Of a stretch of 40,541 nt of DNA, positions 8,297 to 16,482 are shown in pieces; within the stretch, counting starts at the first letter, position 1, and each line of letters starts with the position of its first letter. This DNA comes from Candidatus Nanopelagicales bacterium (GTDB taxonomy: Bacteria; Actinomycetota; Actinomycetes; S36-B12; UBA5976): NCBI GenBank assembly GCA_016463095.1, contig JAEMSA010000003.1, positions 25,496-66,036 of the forward strand, in the 5' to 3' direction. Under the pieces are notes generated by a model. The model saw only the letters and a list, made by a program, of their open reading frames with translations. It was not told the DNA's origin and did not search any database. Position numbers and translations under genes: made by a program.

Positions 8297-9808
8297 TTAG
8301 TTAATCCCTGGTGTTGCGCGAATCAAACTCACCAATTCCGCGGCACTGGTTGATTTATCAATAAATTGCCCTACCAACTCCCTTGTGCCTCGTAATGGGT
8401 CAAGAGTAGAGATTCTAACGAGTGGTTGAGATTTATCTAAATCAAAAATAACGCTATCCCACGAAACAGCTGACACCGATTGCGAGAAATTGCTCAAAAC
8501 TTTTCCCCTAAACCATGCTCGAGTGGTTTCAGGTGGCTCGGTAATAGCCTTTTTTATCGCCTCTTCGGATATTAATTCGGTAAGTAAACCATTTCGTCTC
8601 AAAACTTGACCGATTCCATCATTTGCAGTGATTTCACTGTATTTAAAGTCAAGTGATCGAATTGTTGGATGATTAAGATCAAATCTATCTCTGTTTCTAT
8701 ATTTTTCAATTATTGAATACTTAGCAAGCCAATCAATTTTATCGACTAAGATTTCTGGATTATTTTTGAGACCTTCCAACGCATATTCCCAATTCTTCAA
8801 AATTTCTTTTGTTTGTTCGTCCACTCCCTTGAGGTTGCAATATTCCCTAGCCTTCTCCAAATACCAGTACTGAATATTCAATGCCGATAATTTTTTACCC
8901 GACTTTGTTTCATAAATATTTTTCATATCCAAATCTTGAGAAATGTCTTTAACTATTTGCACAGGATCAGAAAGTTCTACCTCAGCACTATTGATGAAGT
9001 CATCTTCAATCATGCTCAAAATTAGTGAAGTAGTTCCTACTTTGAGTAGATTAGCAAAATCACTCATATTTGCATCCCCGATAATTACATGCAACCGTCG
9101 ATGTTTTGCTGGATCAGCATGTGGCTCATCTCGAGTATTTATAATCGGTCTTTTCATTGTTGTTTCAAGACCAACATGGGCCTCAATGTAATCAGCACGC
9201 TGCGATATTTGATAACCAGATCTCTCGGATTGCTGCCCTAACCCAATGCGACCTGCTCCACAATACAGTTGCCTAGTTATGAAATGCGGAGTAAGCACAT
9301 TTATCAATTTATTGAAATCAATTGATCGAGCTGTCATGTAATTTTCATGGGTACCATAACTTGCACCTTTGTTATCGACATTATTTTTAAAAACTCTTAT
9401 TTTGTCATCAGGATTTTGTTGAGCATCAAGGGCGCAAGCGATTTGCATTATTCTCTCCCCCGCCAAATCCCATTGCACAATTTCTGATGGAGTTAAAACT
9501 TCAGGTGCAGCGTATTCTGGATGTGCATGATCAACATAAAATCTGGCTCCGTTAGTCAAAACCAAATTTGGAATCGTTACCTCATCATTTGTGAGAAGAG
9601 ATATATCCGCTTCTGCTCTACTTAAATCAAAACCCCTAGCATCACGTAAAGGATTTTCTAGGTCGTAGTCCCATCGAATTTTAGTTTCTGGATAAATATG
9701 ATTGGCATAAGCTAAAACAATACGATTAGAAAGAATTATTGGATCTGTAGATTTTGCACTAGATATTCCGTACTCGTTTTCCAAACCCATAACTCTACTA
9801 ATTGTCAA
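8297..9808 (-). CDS. dop: Pup deamidase/depupylase Dop
   Basis: Dop converts the C-terminal glutamine of Pup to glutamate and also removes Pup from substrates. It is a paralogue of PafA with the same glutamine-synthetase-like fold. The 503-residue product starts SRVMGLENEYGISS. It contains the Dop-specific loop (around RWDYDLENPLRDARGFD, residues 43-60), the catalytic-aspartate strand ARFYVDHAHPEYAAPE, and INTRDEPHADPAKHRRLHVI. The loop and the EYGIS start separate it from PafA. The start codon is TTG, with only a weak upstream AAGAGA. It lies 14 bases after mpa and 23 bases before pup. All catalytic segments look intact, so Pup processing should be functional. Confidence 0.95.
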   Translation of the reverse strand: MTISRVMGLENEYGISSAKSTDPIILSNRIVLAYANHIYPETKIRWDYDLENPLRDARGFDLSRAEADISLLTNDEVTIPNLVLTNGARFYVDHAHPEYAAPEVLTPSEIVQWDLAGERIMQIACALDAQQNPDDKIRVFKNNVDNKGASYGTHENYMTARSIDFNKLINVLTPHFITRQLYCGAGRIGLGQQSERSGYQISQRADYIEAHVGLETTMKRPIINTRDEPHADPAKHRRLHVIIGDANMSDFANLLKVGTTSLILSMIEDDFINSAEVELSDPVQIVKDISQDLDMKNIYETKSGKKLSALNIQYWYLEKAREYCNLKGVDEQTKEILKNWEYALEGLKNNPEILVDKIDWLAKYSIIEKYRNRDRFDLNHPTIRSLDFKYSEITANDGIGQVLRRNGLLTELISEEAIKKAITEPPETTRAWFRGKVLSNFSQSVSAVSWDSVIFDLDKSQPLVRISTLDPLRGTRELVGQFIDKSTSAAELVSLIRATPGIN

Positions 9809-9822
9809 TTTATTAACATCTC

Positions 9823-11460
9823 TTAGTGGATTTGACCCGCGGTACCTTGAGTTTCAATAGAACGGCCTGAATTTTCACCATGTTTGCTTTGTATCAATGT
9901 CCGCAGAAACACAATGCGTTCACCTTTTTTACCTGAGATTCTGGCCCAGTCATCTGGATTCGTTGAATTTGGTAAATCTTCATTTTCTCTAAATTCTTCC
10001 TGACACGCTTCTAAAATGTGTTCAACTCTTATCCCCTTTTTATCATTTCTTAAGTACTCTTTAATAGCTGCTTTTTTTGCTCTAGAAACAATATTTTCAA
10101 GCATTGCACCACTTGAGAAATCTTTAAAGTATAGAACTTCTTTGTCACCATTTGCGTAAGTGACTTCAATAAACCTATTATCATCACTTTCGTTATACAT
10201 TCTTTCCACAGCACGTTGAATCATTGTTTTAATAGTTAAAGTTCTGTCCCCTTTATGTTGACCCAAATCATCAGCACTGAGCGGTAAATCAGATGTCAAA
10301 TATTTTGACAAAATCTCGGCTGCCCCTTGAGCATCTGGTCGTTGAATTTTTATTTTTACATCTAATCTGCCTGGACGAAGAATAGCCGGATCAATCATGT
10401 CTTCACGATTGGATGCACCAATAACTATGACATTTTCCAACCCCTCAACACCATCAATTTCGCTAAGAAGTTGTGGAACAATGGTATTTTCCACATCACT
10501 TGAAACACCAGTGCCTCTAGTTTTAAATAAAGAATCCATTTCGTCGAAAAATACAATAACTGGCATACCTTCACTAGCTTTATCTCTAGCTCTTTGAAAG
10601 ATCTGTCTAATGTGACGTTCGGTTTCGCCAACATATTTATTCAGTAATTCTGGACCTTTTATATTAATAAAGAAAGATTTTCCTGAGTTATTGCCATTTT
10701 TTTCAGACACTTTTTTGGCTAAAGAATTCGCAACTGCTTTGGCAATTAATGTTTTTCCGCAACCAGGAGGTCCATATAACAAAATTCCTTTTGGTGCTCG
10801 AAGTTTATGTTCTAAATATAAGTCTTTGTGTAGGAAAGGTAATTCCACTGCGTCTCGAATTTGCTCTATTTGACTGCCTAATCCGCCAATATCTTCATAG
10901 TTCACATCGGGAACTTCTTCTAATATTAATTCCTCAACTTCACTCTTAGGTATTTTTTCGAAAACAAAGCCACTTTTAGAATCAAGCAGCAAGGAATCCC
11001 CAGCTTTTATTAAATTGGAATCGAGTGAATCGGCAATTCTTACTACTCTTTCTTCATCTGTTCGTGACAGCACAACTGCTCTTAATTCATCTTCTAATAA
11101 ACTTTTGAGGGTGACTATTTCACCGGCTTTTTCATAACCGTGTACAGAAATTATATTTAGTGCCTCATTTAGGATCACTTCTCTACCAATTTTTAGATCT
11201 GTTTTTTCAATTTCTGGGGAGATATTTACTCTCATTTTTTTACCACTTATTAACACATCTGCATCATTTTCGAATAAATCTAAAAGTATGCCAAAGCCAG
11301 AAGGAGGAGAACCGAGTGCCTCAACTTGGTCTTTTAAGTTCAATAATTGTAATTTGGCACTGGATAACAAACTTACTAATTCATCGTTCTTTGTTTTTAA
11401 ATCCTCTATGACGGAATTTGAATCAGGTATTGAACTACTCGACGCCACATTTTGCGACAA
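9823..11460 (-). CDS. mpa: Proteasome-type AAA ATPase Mpa/ARC, C-terminus altered
   Basis: Mpa (ARC) is the hexameric AAA+ ring that binds Pup through N-terminal coiled coils and threads pupylated proteins. The 545-residue product has an N-terminal coiled coil ([20 protein letters not shown]), a double OB-fold region, Walker A GPPGCGKT, pore-loop segment [16 protein letters not shown], Walker [13 protein letters not shown] and the arginine-finger region [10 protein letters not shown]. The conserved C-terminal segment [17 protein letters not shown] is present. Proteasome-coupled family members end GQYL, whose tyrosine inserts into the 20S core. This protein ends GQIH, so that docking residue is lost. 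The start is TTG, preceded six bases upstream by GGAGG. No prcB/prcA lies in the locus, so the ring probably acts as an unfoldase or disassembly machine. Confidence 0.95.
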   Translation of the reverse strand: MSQNVASSSSIPDSNSVIEDLKTKNDELVSLLSSAKLQLLNLKDQVEALGSPPSGFGILLDLFENDADVLISGKKMRVNISPEIEKTDLKIGREVILNEALNIISVHGYEKAGEIVTLKSLLEDELRAVVLSRTDEERVVRIADSLDSNLIKAGDSLLLDSKSGFVFEKIPKSEVEELILEEVPDVNYEDIGGLGSQIEQIRDAVELPFLHKDLYLEHKLRAPKGILLYGPPGCGKTLIAKAVANSLAKKVSEKNGNNSGKSFFINIKGPELLNKYVGETERHIRQIFQRARDKASEGMPVIVFFDEMDSLFKTRGTGVSSDVENTIVPQLLSEIDGVEGLENVIVIGASNREDMIDPAILRPGRLDVKIKIQRPDAQGAAEILSKYLTSDLPLSADDLGQHKGDRTLTIKTMIQRAVERMYNESDDNRFIEVTYANGDKEVLYFKDFSSGAMLENIVSRAKKAAIKEYLRNDKKGIRVEHILEACQEEFRENEDLPNSTNPDDWARISGKKGERIVFLRTLIQSKHGENSGRSIETQGTAGQIH

Positions 11461-11466
11461 AGCATT

Positions 11467-11471
11467 CCTCC
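11467..11471 (-). promoter_or_regulatory. Strong Shine-Dalgarno GGAGG setting the TTG start of mpa
   Basis: On the minus strand GGAGG lies exactly six bases before TTG at 11460. An out-of-frame ATG at 11465 is only one base from the GGAGG, too close to be used. This fixes the non-ATG start of mpa. Confidence 0.7.
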
Positions 11472-11499
11472 ATATATCTAGATAATAATTCTATCTTTA

Positions 11500-12369
11500 T
11501 TATTCAACTTCGCCTTCTTGAGTCTGTTTTGCAATGTAATCCACACCATAAGCACCTTTTGCTGGCTTTTGCCTTCGGGCTGGCACAGATACTCCATCAG
11601 CCATGCGCCGGCTATGCACCAGAAATCCGGTGTGTCCATTCATTCGGTGTTTGGGTCTGACAGCTAATCCTTGCAAGTGCCATTCACGATAAAGCGTTTC
11701 AGAAGCGATTGCGTCGGTCCAATTATTTGTTTCTTTCAGGGCTTCAACGAGTCGAGACATTTGGGTTGTTGTTGCCAAGTAGGAAACAAAATGTCCCCCA
11801 GGTCTTAAATGTTGGTAAACATTTTTAATCATGTCCCAAGGATTTACTAAATCTAGAACTATACAATCAAATTTCTCTTCACTTCTATACTCAGCAAAAT
11901 CAGTTAAGGTTAATTGCCAATTTGTAGGAACTATTCCTAAGTATCTTTCAACGTTTTTGTTTGCAACTTTTAGGAATTCTTCTCTTATTTCACAGGACAC
12001 CAATTTTCCTGAATCCCCAATTGTTCGCAAAATATGCAAAGTTAATGAACCAGAACCAACTCCTGCTTCAAGGACTTTGGAGCCAGCTTTCATATCTCCG
12101 ATTTCAACAATCTGCGCAGCATCTTTGGGATAAATAACGGCGGCACCTCTGGGCATACCTACCACAAAATCTTGTAGCGCCGGTGTGAAAATTGTGTAAA
12201 GCATTCCACTAGAGCTAGCTACTACTCCACCTTCGCCGGCAGATGAGATTTCATCATGATTAATTGACCCATGAGTTGTAAAGAATTGCTTACCTGCTTC
12301 AAGTGAAACAGTATGAGATCTACCTTTTTGATCTGTAATTGTTACTAAAGAACCAAATGAAAGCGTCAT
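11500..12369 (-). CDS. trmI: tRNA (adenine-58-N1)-methyltransferase TrmI
   Basis: TrmI methylates A58 in the T-loop of tRNA using S-adenosylmethionine. The 289-residue product has an N-terminal beta domain (GSLVTITDQKGRSHTVSLEAGK) and the family's MPRGAAVIYPKDAAQI segment. The SAM-binding motif KVLEAGVGSGSLTLHILR and the catalytic-region sequence FDCIVLDLVNPWDMI follow. The C-terminal tail GHTGFLVHSRRMADGV is also characteristic. It is the first gene of the minus-strand run that continues into mpa after 39 bases. In Mycobacterium tuberculosis the homologue Rv2118c also lies next to the pupylation genes. A TAGACT hexamer ten bases before the ATG could be its -10 element. Confidence 0.93.
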   Translation of the reverse strand: MTLSFGSLVTITDQKGRSHTVSLEAGKQFFTTHGSINHDEISSAGEGGVVASSSGMLYTIFTPALQDFVVGMPRGAAVIYPKDAAQIVEIGDMKAGSKVLEAGVGSGSLTLHILRTIGDSGKLVSCEIREEFLKVANKNVERYLGIVPTNWQLTLTDFAEYRSEEKFDCIVLDLVNPWDMIKNVYQHLRPGGHFVSYLATTTQMSRLVEALKETNNWTDAIASETLYREWHLQGLAVRPKHRMNGHTGFLVHSRRMADGVSVPARRQKPAKGAYGVDYIAKQTQEGEVE

Positions 12370-12416
12370 ATTAACTAAAAGTCTACGAATGCAGCAACTT
12401 TGTCAGTGTTTGAGCC

Positions 12417-12422
12417 TATGGT
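12417..12422 (+). promoter_or_regulatory. Candidate -10 element (TATGGT) of a leaderless promoter
   Basis: TATGGT is followed by six bases and then the ATG at 12429, the spacing expected when transcription starts at the start codon. There is no Shine-Dalgarno sequence and no convincing -35 box. Other genes in this window show the same geometry. Confidence 0.35.
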
Positions 12423-12428
12423 TGACTC

Positions 12429-13244
12429 ATGACAGAAATTGAAATGCTCCAACTTTCCCCATCTCGAATATCTGATTATCAGCAATGTCCTGCCCTATAT
12501 AAATATCGAGCAATCGACAAATTGCCAGAACGACCAGGACTAGATGCGCTTAGAGGATCACTTGTCCACTTAATTATTGAAAAACTTTTCACATTGCCGG
12601 CTGCTAAACGTGATTTTGATACAGCTGTATCTTTATCATCCGATTGTTGGAGTGAATTATTAGACGCTGAACCCGAACTAGTTTGTGCCTTGGATTCGAA
12701 TATTGCATTTCCTTTAAAAGACAAAGTGGTAATTGCGCAAGATCGATTAGAAGTCCTATTTGTCGAAGTTAAATCTTTGATCGCAAACTATTATTCCCTA
12801 GAAGATCCAACTAAAATAGAGCCCCATTCAACTGAAGAGTTAATAGAATTTGATTTGTCTCCTGCTTTGAAAATTAAAGGTTATGTCGATCGAATTGATA
12901 AATCCCCCCAAGGCTGGATTCGAATAAATGATTATAAAACTGGGAAGAGTCCCAATAAACAATTTCAAGAGAAAGCTATGTTTCAACTGAAGTTTTATGC
13001 ACTAGTGATTTATAAGAAGTCTCAAGAACTTCCAAAGATGCTAAGACTTTTATACATGAAAGATTCTCAAGTTCTTGCTTTGGAACCAAATATGAAAGAT
13101 ATTGAAATAACTCTGCAAAAAGTTGAATCTGTGGCTGAACAAATATTTAATTCCAAAGCTACCTCTACTTGGCCAACCCAAGTCTCCAAGTTATGTGACT
13201 ATTGTTATTTCAAACCAATTTGTCCAGAATTTCAAAAGAACTAA
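12429..13244 (+). CDS. RecB-family PD-(D/E)XK nuclease with Fe-S cluster cysteines
   Basis: The 271-residue product is a stand-alone nuclease domain of the RecB/AddB/Cas4 type. The start SPSRISDYQQCPALYKYR is the typical entry helix. LRGSLVHLIIEKL carries the first catalytic histidine region, and KGYVDRIDKSPQGWIRINDYKTGK holds the metal-binding D and D-x-K residues. Cysteine 20 and cysteines 256, 259 and 265 (CDYC..., PICPE) reproduce the C...C-x2-C-x5-C arrangement that holds a 4Fe-4S cluster. The cellular substrate is unknown; DNA end processing is likely. In Mycobacterium tuberculosis the homologue Rv2119 is likewise divergent from the trmI gene. Its stop shares four bases (CTAA) with the opposing HAD gene. 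Confidence 0.85.
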   Translation: MTEIEMLQLSPSRISDYQQCPALYKYRAIDKLPERPGLDALRGSLVHLIIEKLFTLPAAKRDFDTAVSLSSDCWSELLDAEPELVCALDSNIAFPLKDKVVIAQDRLEVLFVEVKSLIANYYSLEDPTKIEPHSTEELIEFDLSPALKIKGYVDRIDKSPQGWIRINDYKTGKSPNKQFQEKAMFQLKFYALVIYKKSQELPKMLRLLYMKDSQVLALEPNMKDIEITLQKVESVAEQIFNSKATSTWPTQVSKLCDYCYFKPICPEFQKN

Positions 13245-13909
13245 ATTTCTTGCCATTCTAAAACTAATTCTTGGTGTATTTGTTTCAAAATTTTCAAATC
13301 TACGCCTTTCAGTCCCTTCAATATTTTCATTCCACGCCTAGCGTCAAGTAATACTCGATCAGGAAGAGCGATAGTCGGCATTCCAGCTGCAAGTGAACTA
13401 GTTATTCCAGTATTTGAATCCTCGAACACTAAGCAATCAAGAGGTTCAAGTTTAAAAATTTCAGCTGCATGCAAATACGGATCTGGATGTGGTTTGGTTC
13501 TTGATAAGTCATCAGAAGTTATAACAGCATCAAAAAAATGATCTATCTTACTAGTTTTTATTAGTGCCTCTGCCAAAATTCTGTTTGAGGCTGTTACTAA
13601 TGCAATTTTTAGACCTAAACTTTTTGCTTCAGTTAGAATTTCAAGCCAACCTGGTTGTAATTCACTTGGTTTGTCTGAAAAAGTTTTAAGCATCGCATCA
13701 ACAATTTTCTGATATATTTGCGTACTATCAGTTTTAGCTTTGGCAGCCATATAGTCCACAACTGCTTGTAATGGTCCCCCAATTGCTTGATTCTGATCTT
13801 CAATATCCCAGGTTGAGCCGTAACTTTCCATAACTTCGATTTCTGCTTGCCACCACCTGGATTCTGTTTCCACCAGGGTGCCATCCATGTCAATTAACAA
13901 CGCTCGCAC
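13241..13909 (-). CDS. HAD-superfamily hydrolase (beta-phosphoglucomutase/phosphatase-like)
   Basis: This is a HAD phosphatase of subfamily I. Motif I is LLIDMDGTLVETE near the N-terminus. Motif II lies in KIALVTASNRILAEAL, a conserved lysine in DDLSRTKPHPDPYLHA, and motif III in CLVFEDSNTGITSSLAAG. The helical cap between motifs I and II marks the phosphoglucomutase-like group, whose members act on small phosphosugars or nucleotides; the substrate cannot be told. The GTG at 13909 puts motif I at the usual distance from the start. A TTG at 13948 in the same frame would add 13 residues (LDGQSPILELLL) with no supporting ribosome binding site. The stop overlaps the convergent nuclease gene. Confidence 0.83.
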   Translation of the reverse strand: MRALLIDMDGTLVETESRWWQAEIEVMESYGSTWDIEDQNQAIGGPLQAVVDYMAAKAKTDSTQIYQKIVDAMLKTFSDKPSELQPGWLEILTEAKSLGLKIALVTASNRILAEALIKTSKIDHFFDAVITSDDLSRTKPHPDPYLHAAEIFKLEPLDCLVFEDSNTGITSSLAAGMPTIALPDRVLLDARRGMKILKGLKGVDLKILKQIHQELVLEWQEI

Positions 13910-14033
13910 CAATAACAACTCCAATATCGGACTTTGACCATCAAGCAAACGCCGGATGCCTTGAAAAGTTTAACTACCTGAGAGACTACTTTGGATATCA
14001 TCATAATTATTGCATAGCACTCAACGGAGGCCA

Positions 14034-14888
14034 GTGAATTTAGAAGTTAAGTCCATCAAGGGATACTTGGCAAAAAATCCAGTAGCTATTTGTTCATTTT
14101 TGGGTTGGAATGATGCTGGCGAAACTGCTTCGAATGTTATTGATCATTTAATTGAGGTTTGGGATGCAACCGAGATCGCGTCTATAGATCCTGATAACTA
14201 TTACGATTATCAAGTTGCACGTCCCAGGGTTCGTTTATCCGATGAGGGAGAACGAATAATTGATTGGCCTACAACCAGAATATTTTTAGCAGACCCACCT
14301 GGTTCACCAAATTCGATTTTGTTGGTGCAAGGGATTGAACCAAATATGAGATGGCGTTCTTATGTTGCCGAGATTTTAGATATTTTTGATGATTATGAAA
14401 CTTCTCTAATAATTTCTTGCGGTGCATTATTAGCCGATGCTCCACACACCAGACCTGTTCCAGTAACCACTGTCGCTGCCACTGTTGAATTAACTGAAAA
14501 TTTAGATTTTGAGGCCTCTGCCTACGAAGGTCCAACAGGAATAATTGGAGTTATTCAAGATGCTGCGACCGAAAGAGAGATGGCAAGTATTTCACTTTGG
14601 GCTGCAATTCCCCATTACGTTTCCTCTCCCCCTAATCCAAAAGGCACATTGGCGTTGATTTCCAAGTTGGAAGATTTATTAGATATTCCTATCCCGTTAG
14701 ATGAGCTAGTTGATGAATCAAGAGCTTGGCAAGACGGTGTTGACGAATTAGCCGCCGAAGATGAAGAAATTAGTGAATACGTTACAAGACTTGAGTCAAC
14801 AGTTGATGCTTCTGATTTACCTGAGGCAAGCGGTGAAGCCATTGCGCGTGAGTTTGAGCGATATTTGAAACGAAGAACAAAAGACTAG
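14034..14888 (+). CDS. PAC2 family protein (proteasome assembly chaperone-like fold)
   Basis: The product is about 284 residues and resembles PAC2-family proteins of Actinobacteria (Rv2125-like). Recognisable segments are GWNDAGETASNVIDHL, the PNMRWRSYVAEIL region and the TRPVPVTTVAA stretch, followed by AIPHYVSSPPNPKGTLAL. The family is named after a eukaryotic proteasome assembly chaperone, but the bacterial function is not established. That makes its presence in a genome segment without prcBA notable rather than explanatory. GGAGG lies three bases before the GTG at 14034. A TTG at 14010 in the same frame would add eight residues. Its stop directly abuts the stop of the convergent pgi gene. 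The C-terminus is very acidic (AAEDEEISEYV). Confidence 0.85.
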   Translation: MNLEVKSIKGYLAKNPVAICSFLGWNDAGETASNVIDHLIEVWDATEIASIDPDNYYDYQVARPRVRLSDEGERIIDWPTTRIFLADPPGSPNSILLVQGIEPNMRWRSYVAEILDIFDDYETSLIISCGALLADAPHTRPVPVTTVAATVELTENLDFEASAYEGPTGIIGVIQDAATEREMASISLWAAIPHYVSSPPNPKGTLALISKLEDLLDIPIPLDELVDESRAWQDGVDELAAEDEEISEYVTRLESTVDASDLPEASGEAIAREFERYLKRRTKD

Positions 14889-16478
14889 TTAGTTTCTAAA
14901 ACCTTTTATTTGATTGTTTGTGCCACTATCAAAATCCAATTTCTCATCATTTTGCAACGCATTTAACATTTTCTCTGCTGTCTTCTTACCTAATTCAACT
15001 CCCCATTGATCGAAAGAATTGATATTCAATAATAAGCCTTGGATAATTACACTAGTTTCATAAAAAGCAATTAATTCACCTAAATTCACAGCATCAACTT
15101 TAGGTATGGTAAGAATCATTGAAGGTCTGTTACCTTTCATTTCCTTATGGGAAATTAGATCATCAACTGTCTTTTCTTCCTTGAGTTCTTTCTTAGACTT
15201 ACCAAAAGCTAATACAAAAGACTGCGCCAGCGCATTAGCAATTAAAGACTTGTGAAATAAACTATCTCGTCCTTGATTCTCTTTGACAATTATAAATTCC
15301 ACAGGGATCACATTGGTGCCTTGATGTAATAGTTGAAAAAATGAGTGTTGCGAATTAGTTCCTGGTTCCCCAAAAATAATTGGACAGGTTGCTAATTTTA
15401 CTGCCCTACCTTGTTTATCTACTGATTTACCGTTACTTTCCATCCATAATTGTTGCAAATAAGCTGGGAACCTAGAAAGGGCTGAAGAATAAGGGATAAC
15501 TGCTAAAGAATTCAATTTAAGTATATTCAAATTCCAAATATTTATTACTGCGTGAATGAAAGCTGCATTTGTTTTATAATCAATATTTGTCAAAGTTTGA
15601 TCGACTTTTGATGCACCTTTTTGTAACGCGGTGAAAACTTCTGAACCATAACCAATTGCGATGGAAAGTCCCACAGAACTCAACAGTGAGAATCGGCCCC
15701 CCACCCAATCCCAAAACGGAAATATTTTATCTGGTTCGATACCAAACTTTTGACTCTCTCTTGAGTTGGCACTAATTGCTACGAAATGAAATTTAGTAGC
15801 AATATCTCCTAGCGATTGAACTAACCAATTCTTGGCATATGCAGCATTCTTTAGAGTCTCTGAGGTTGTAAAGGTTTTACTAGTTACAACTATCAATGTT
15901 TTGGCAGGATTTAGTTTTCGTAGAACTGTGGATATCTCTAATTCGTCAATATTAGATACATAGTGGCACTTGATTTTTCCATCATGAGAATAACCCAATG
16001 CCTGGTAAACCATTGCAGGACCTAAATCCGAACCACCAATTCCAATGTTAACTACATCAGTAAAGTGTTCACCAGTGAAACCTTTAATAACACCAGCTCT
16101 AACTTTGTCAGAAAAATCCAAAAAAGAGGTTTGAACTGCATCTATCTCACTCACGCCTAAAATTGATTTAGGCCTAAAATTTTTACTTCTCAACCAGACA
16201 TGCCCAACAGATCTTTTCTCAGTATTATTTGCAATTTTTCCTTGAAGTAAATCAAATATTTTGCTTTGTAGGTTCAATTCTTTTGCCAGTTTTTCGAATT
16301 CTAATAATGCTTTTTTTGAAATTATGGATTTACTAAAATCAAGTTCTAAATCGGCTATGGACGCGTTAAATGATCTGCCTCGTGTGTCATCTTTTTTGAA
16401 TAGTTTCGCAAGATCTAGATCTTTTTTGATTTTTCCTAGATTTTTTATACGAGTCCATGACTTAGATTTATGTGTCAT
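14889..16478 (-). CDS. pgi: Glucose-6-phosphate isomerase
   Basis: Pgi interconverts glucose-6-phosphate and fructose-6-phosphate in glycolysis. The 529-residue product has the classical order: an N-terminal helical part ending HVWLRSKNF, the sugar-phosphate binding segment NIGIGGSDLGPAMVYQAL and SKTFTTSET. WDWVGGRFSLLSSVG is the first family signature. The catalytic glutamate and histidine lie in QLWMESNGKSVD and NSQHSFFQLLHQGT. A lysine-rich tail closes the protein (GVELGKKTAEKML). The ATG at 16478 is four bases after the mshC stop; an in-frame GTG at 16493 would overlap mshC. It ends a minus-strand run from uppP, and its stop abuts that of the PAC2 gene. Confidence 0.95.
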   Translation of the reverse strand: MTHKSKSWTRIKNLGKIKKDLDLAKLFKKDDTRGRSFNASIADLELDFSKSIISKKALLEFEKLAKELNLQSKIFDLLQGKIANNTEKRSVGHVWLRSKNFRPKSILGVSEIDAVQTSFLDFSDKVRAGVIKGFTGEHFTDVVNIGIGGSDLGPAMVYQALGYSHDGKIKCHYVSNIDELEISTVLRKLNPAKTLIVVTSKTFTTSETLKNAAYAKNWLVQSLGDIATKFHFVAISANSRESQKFGIEPDKIFPFWDWVGGRFSLLSSVGLSIAIGYGSEVFTALQKGASKVDQTLTNIDYKTNAAFIHAVINIWNLNILKLNSLAVIPYSSALSRFPAYLQQLWMESNGKSVDKQGRAVKLATCPIIFGEPGTNSQHSFFQLLHQGTNVIPVEFIIVKENQGRDSLFHKSLIANALAQSFVLAFGKSKKELKEEKTVDDLISHKEMKGNRPSMILTIPKVDAVNLGELIAFYETSVIIQGLLLNINSFDQWGVELGKKTAEKMLNALQNDEKLDFDSGTNNQIKGFRN

Positions 16479-16482
16479 GAAA

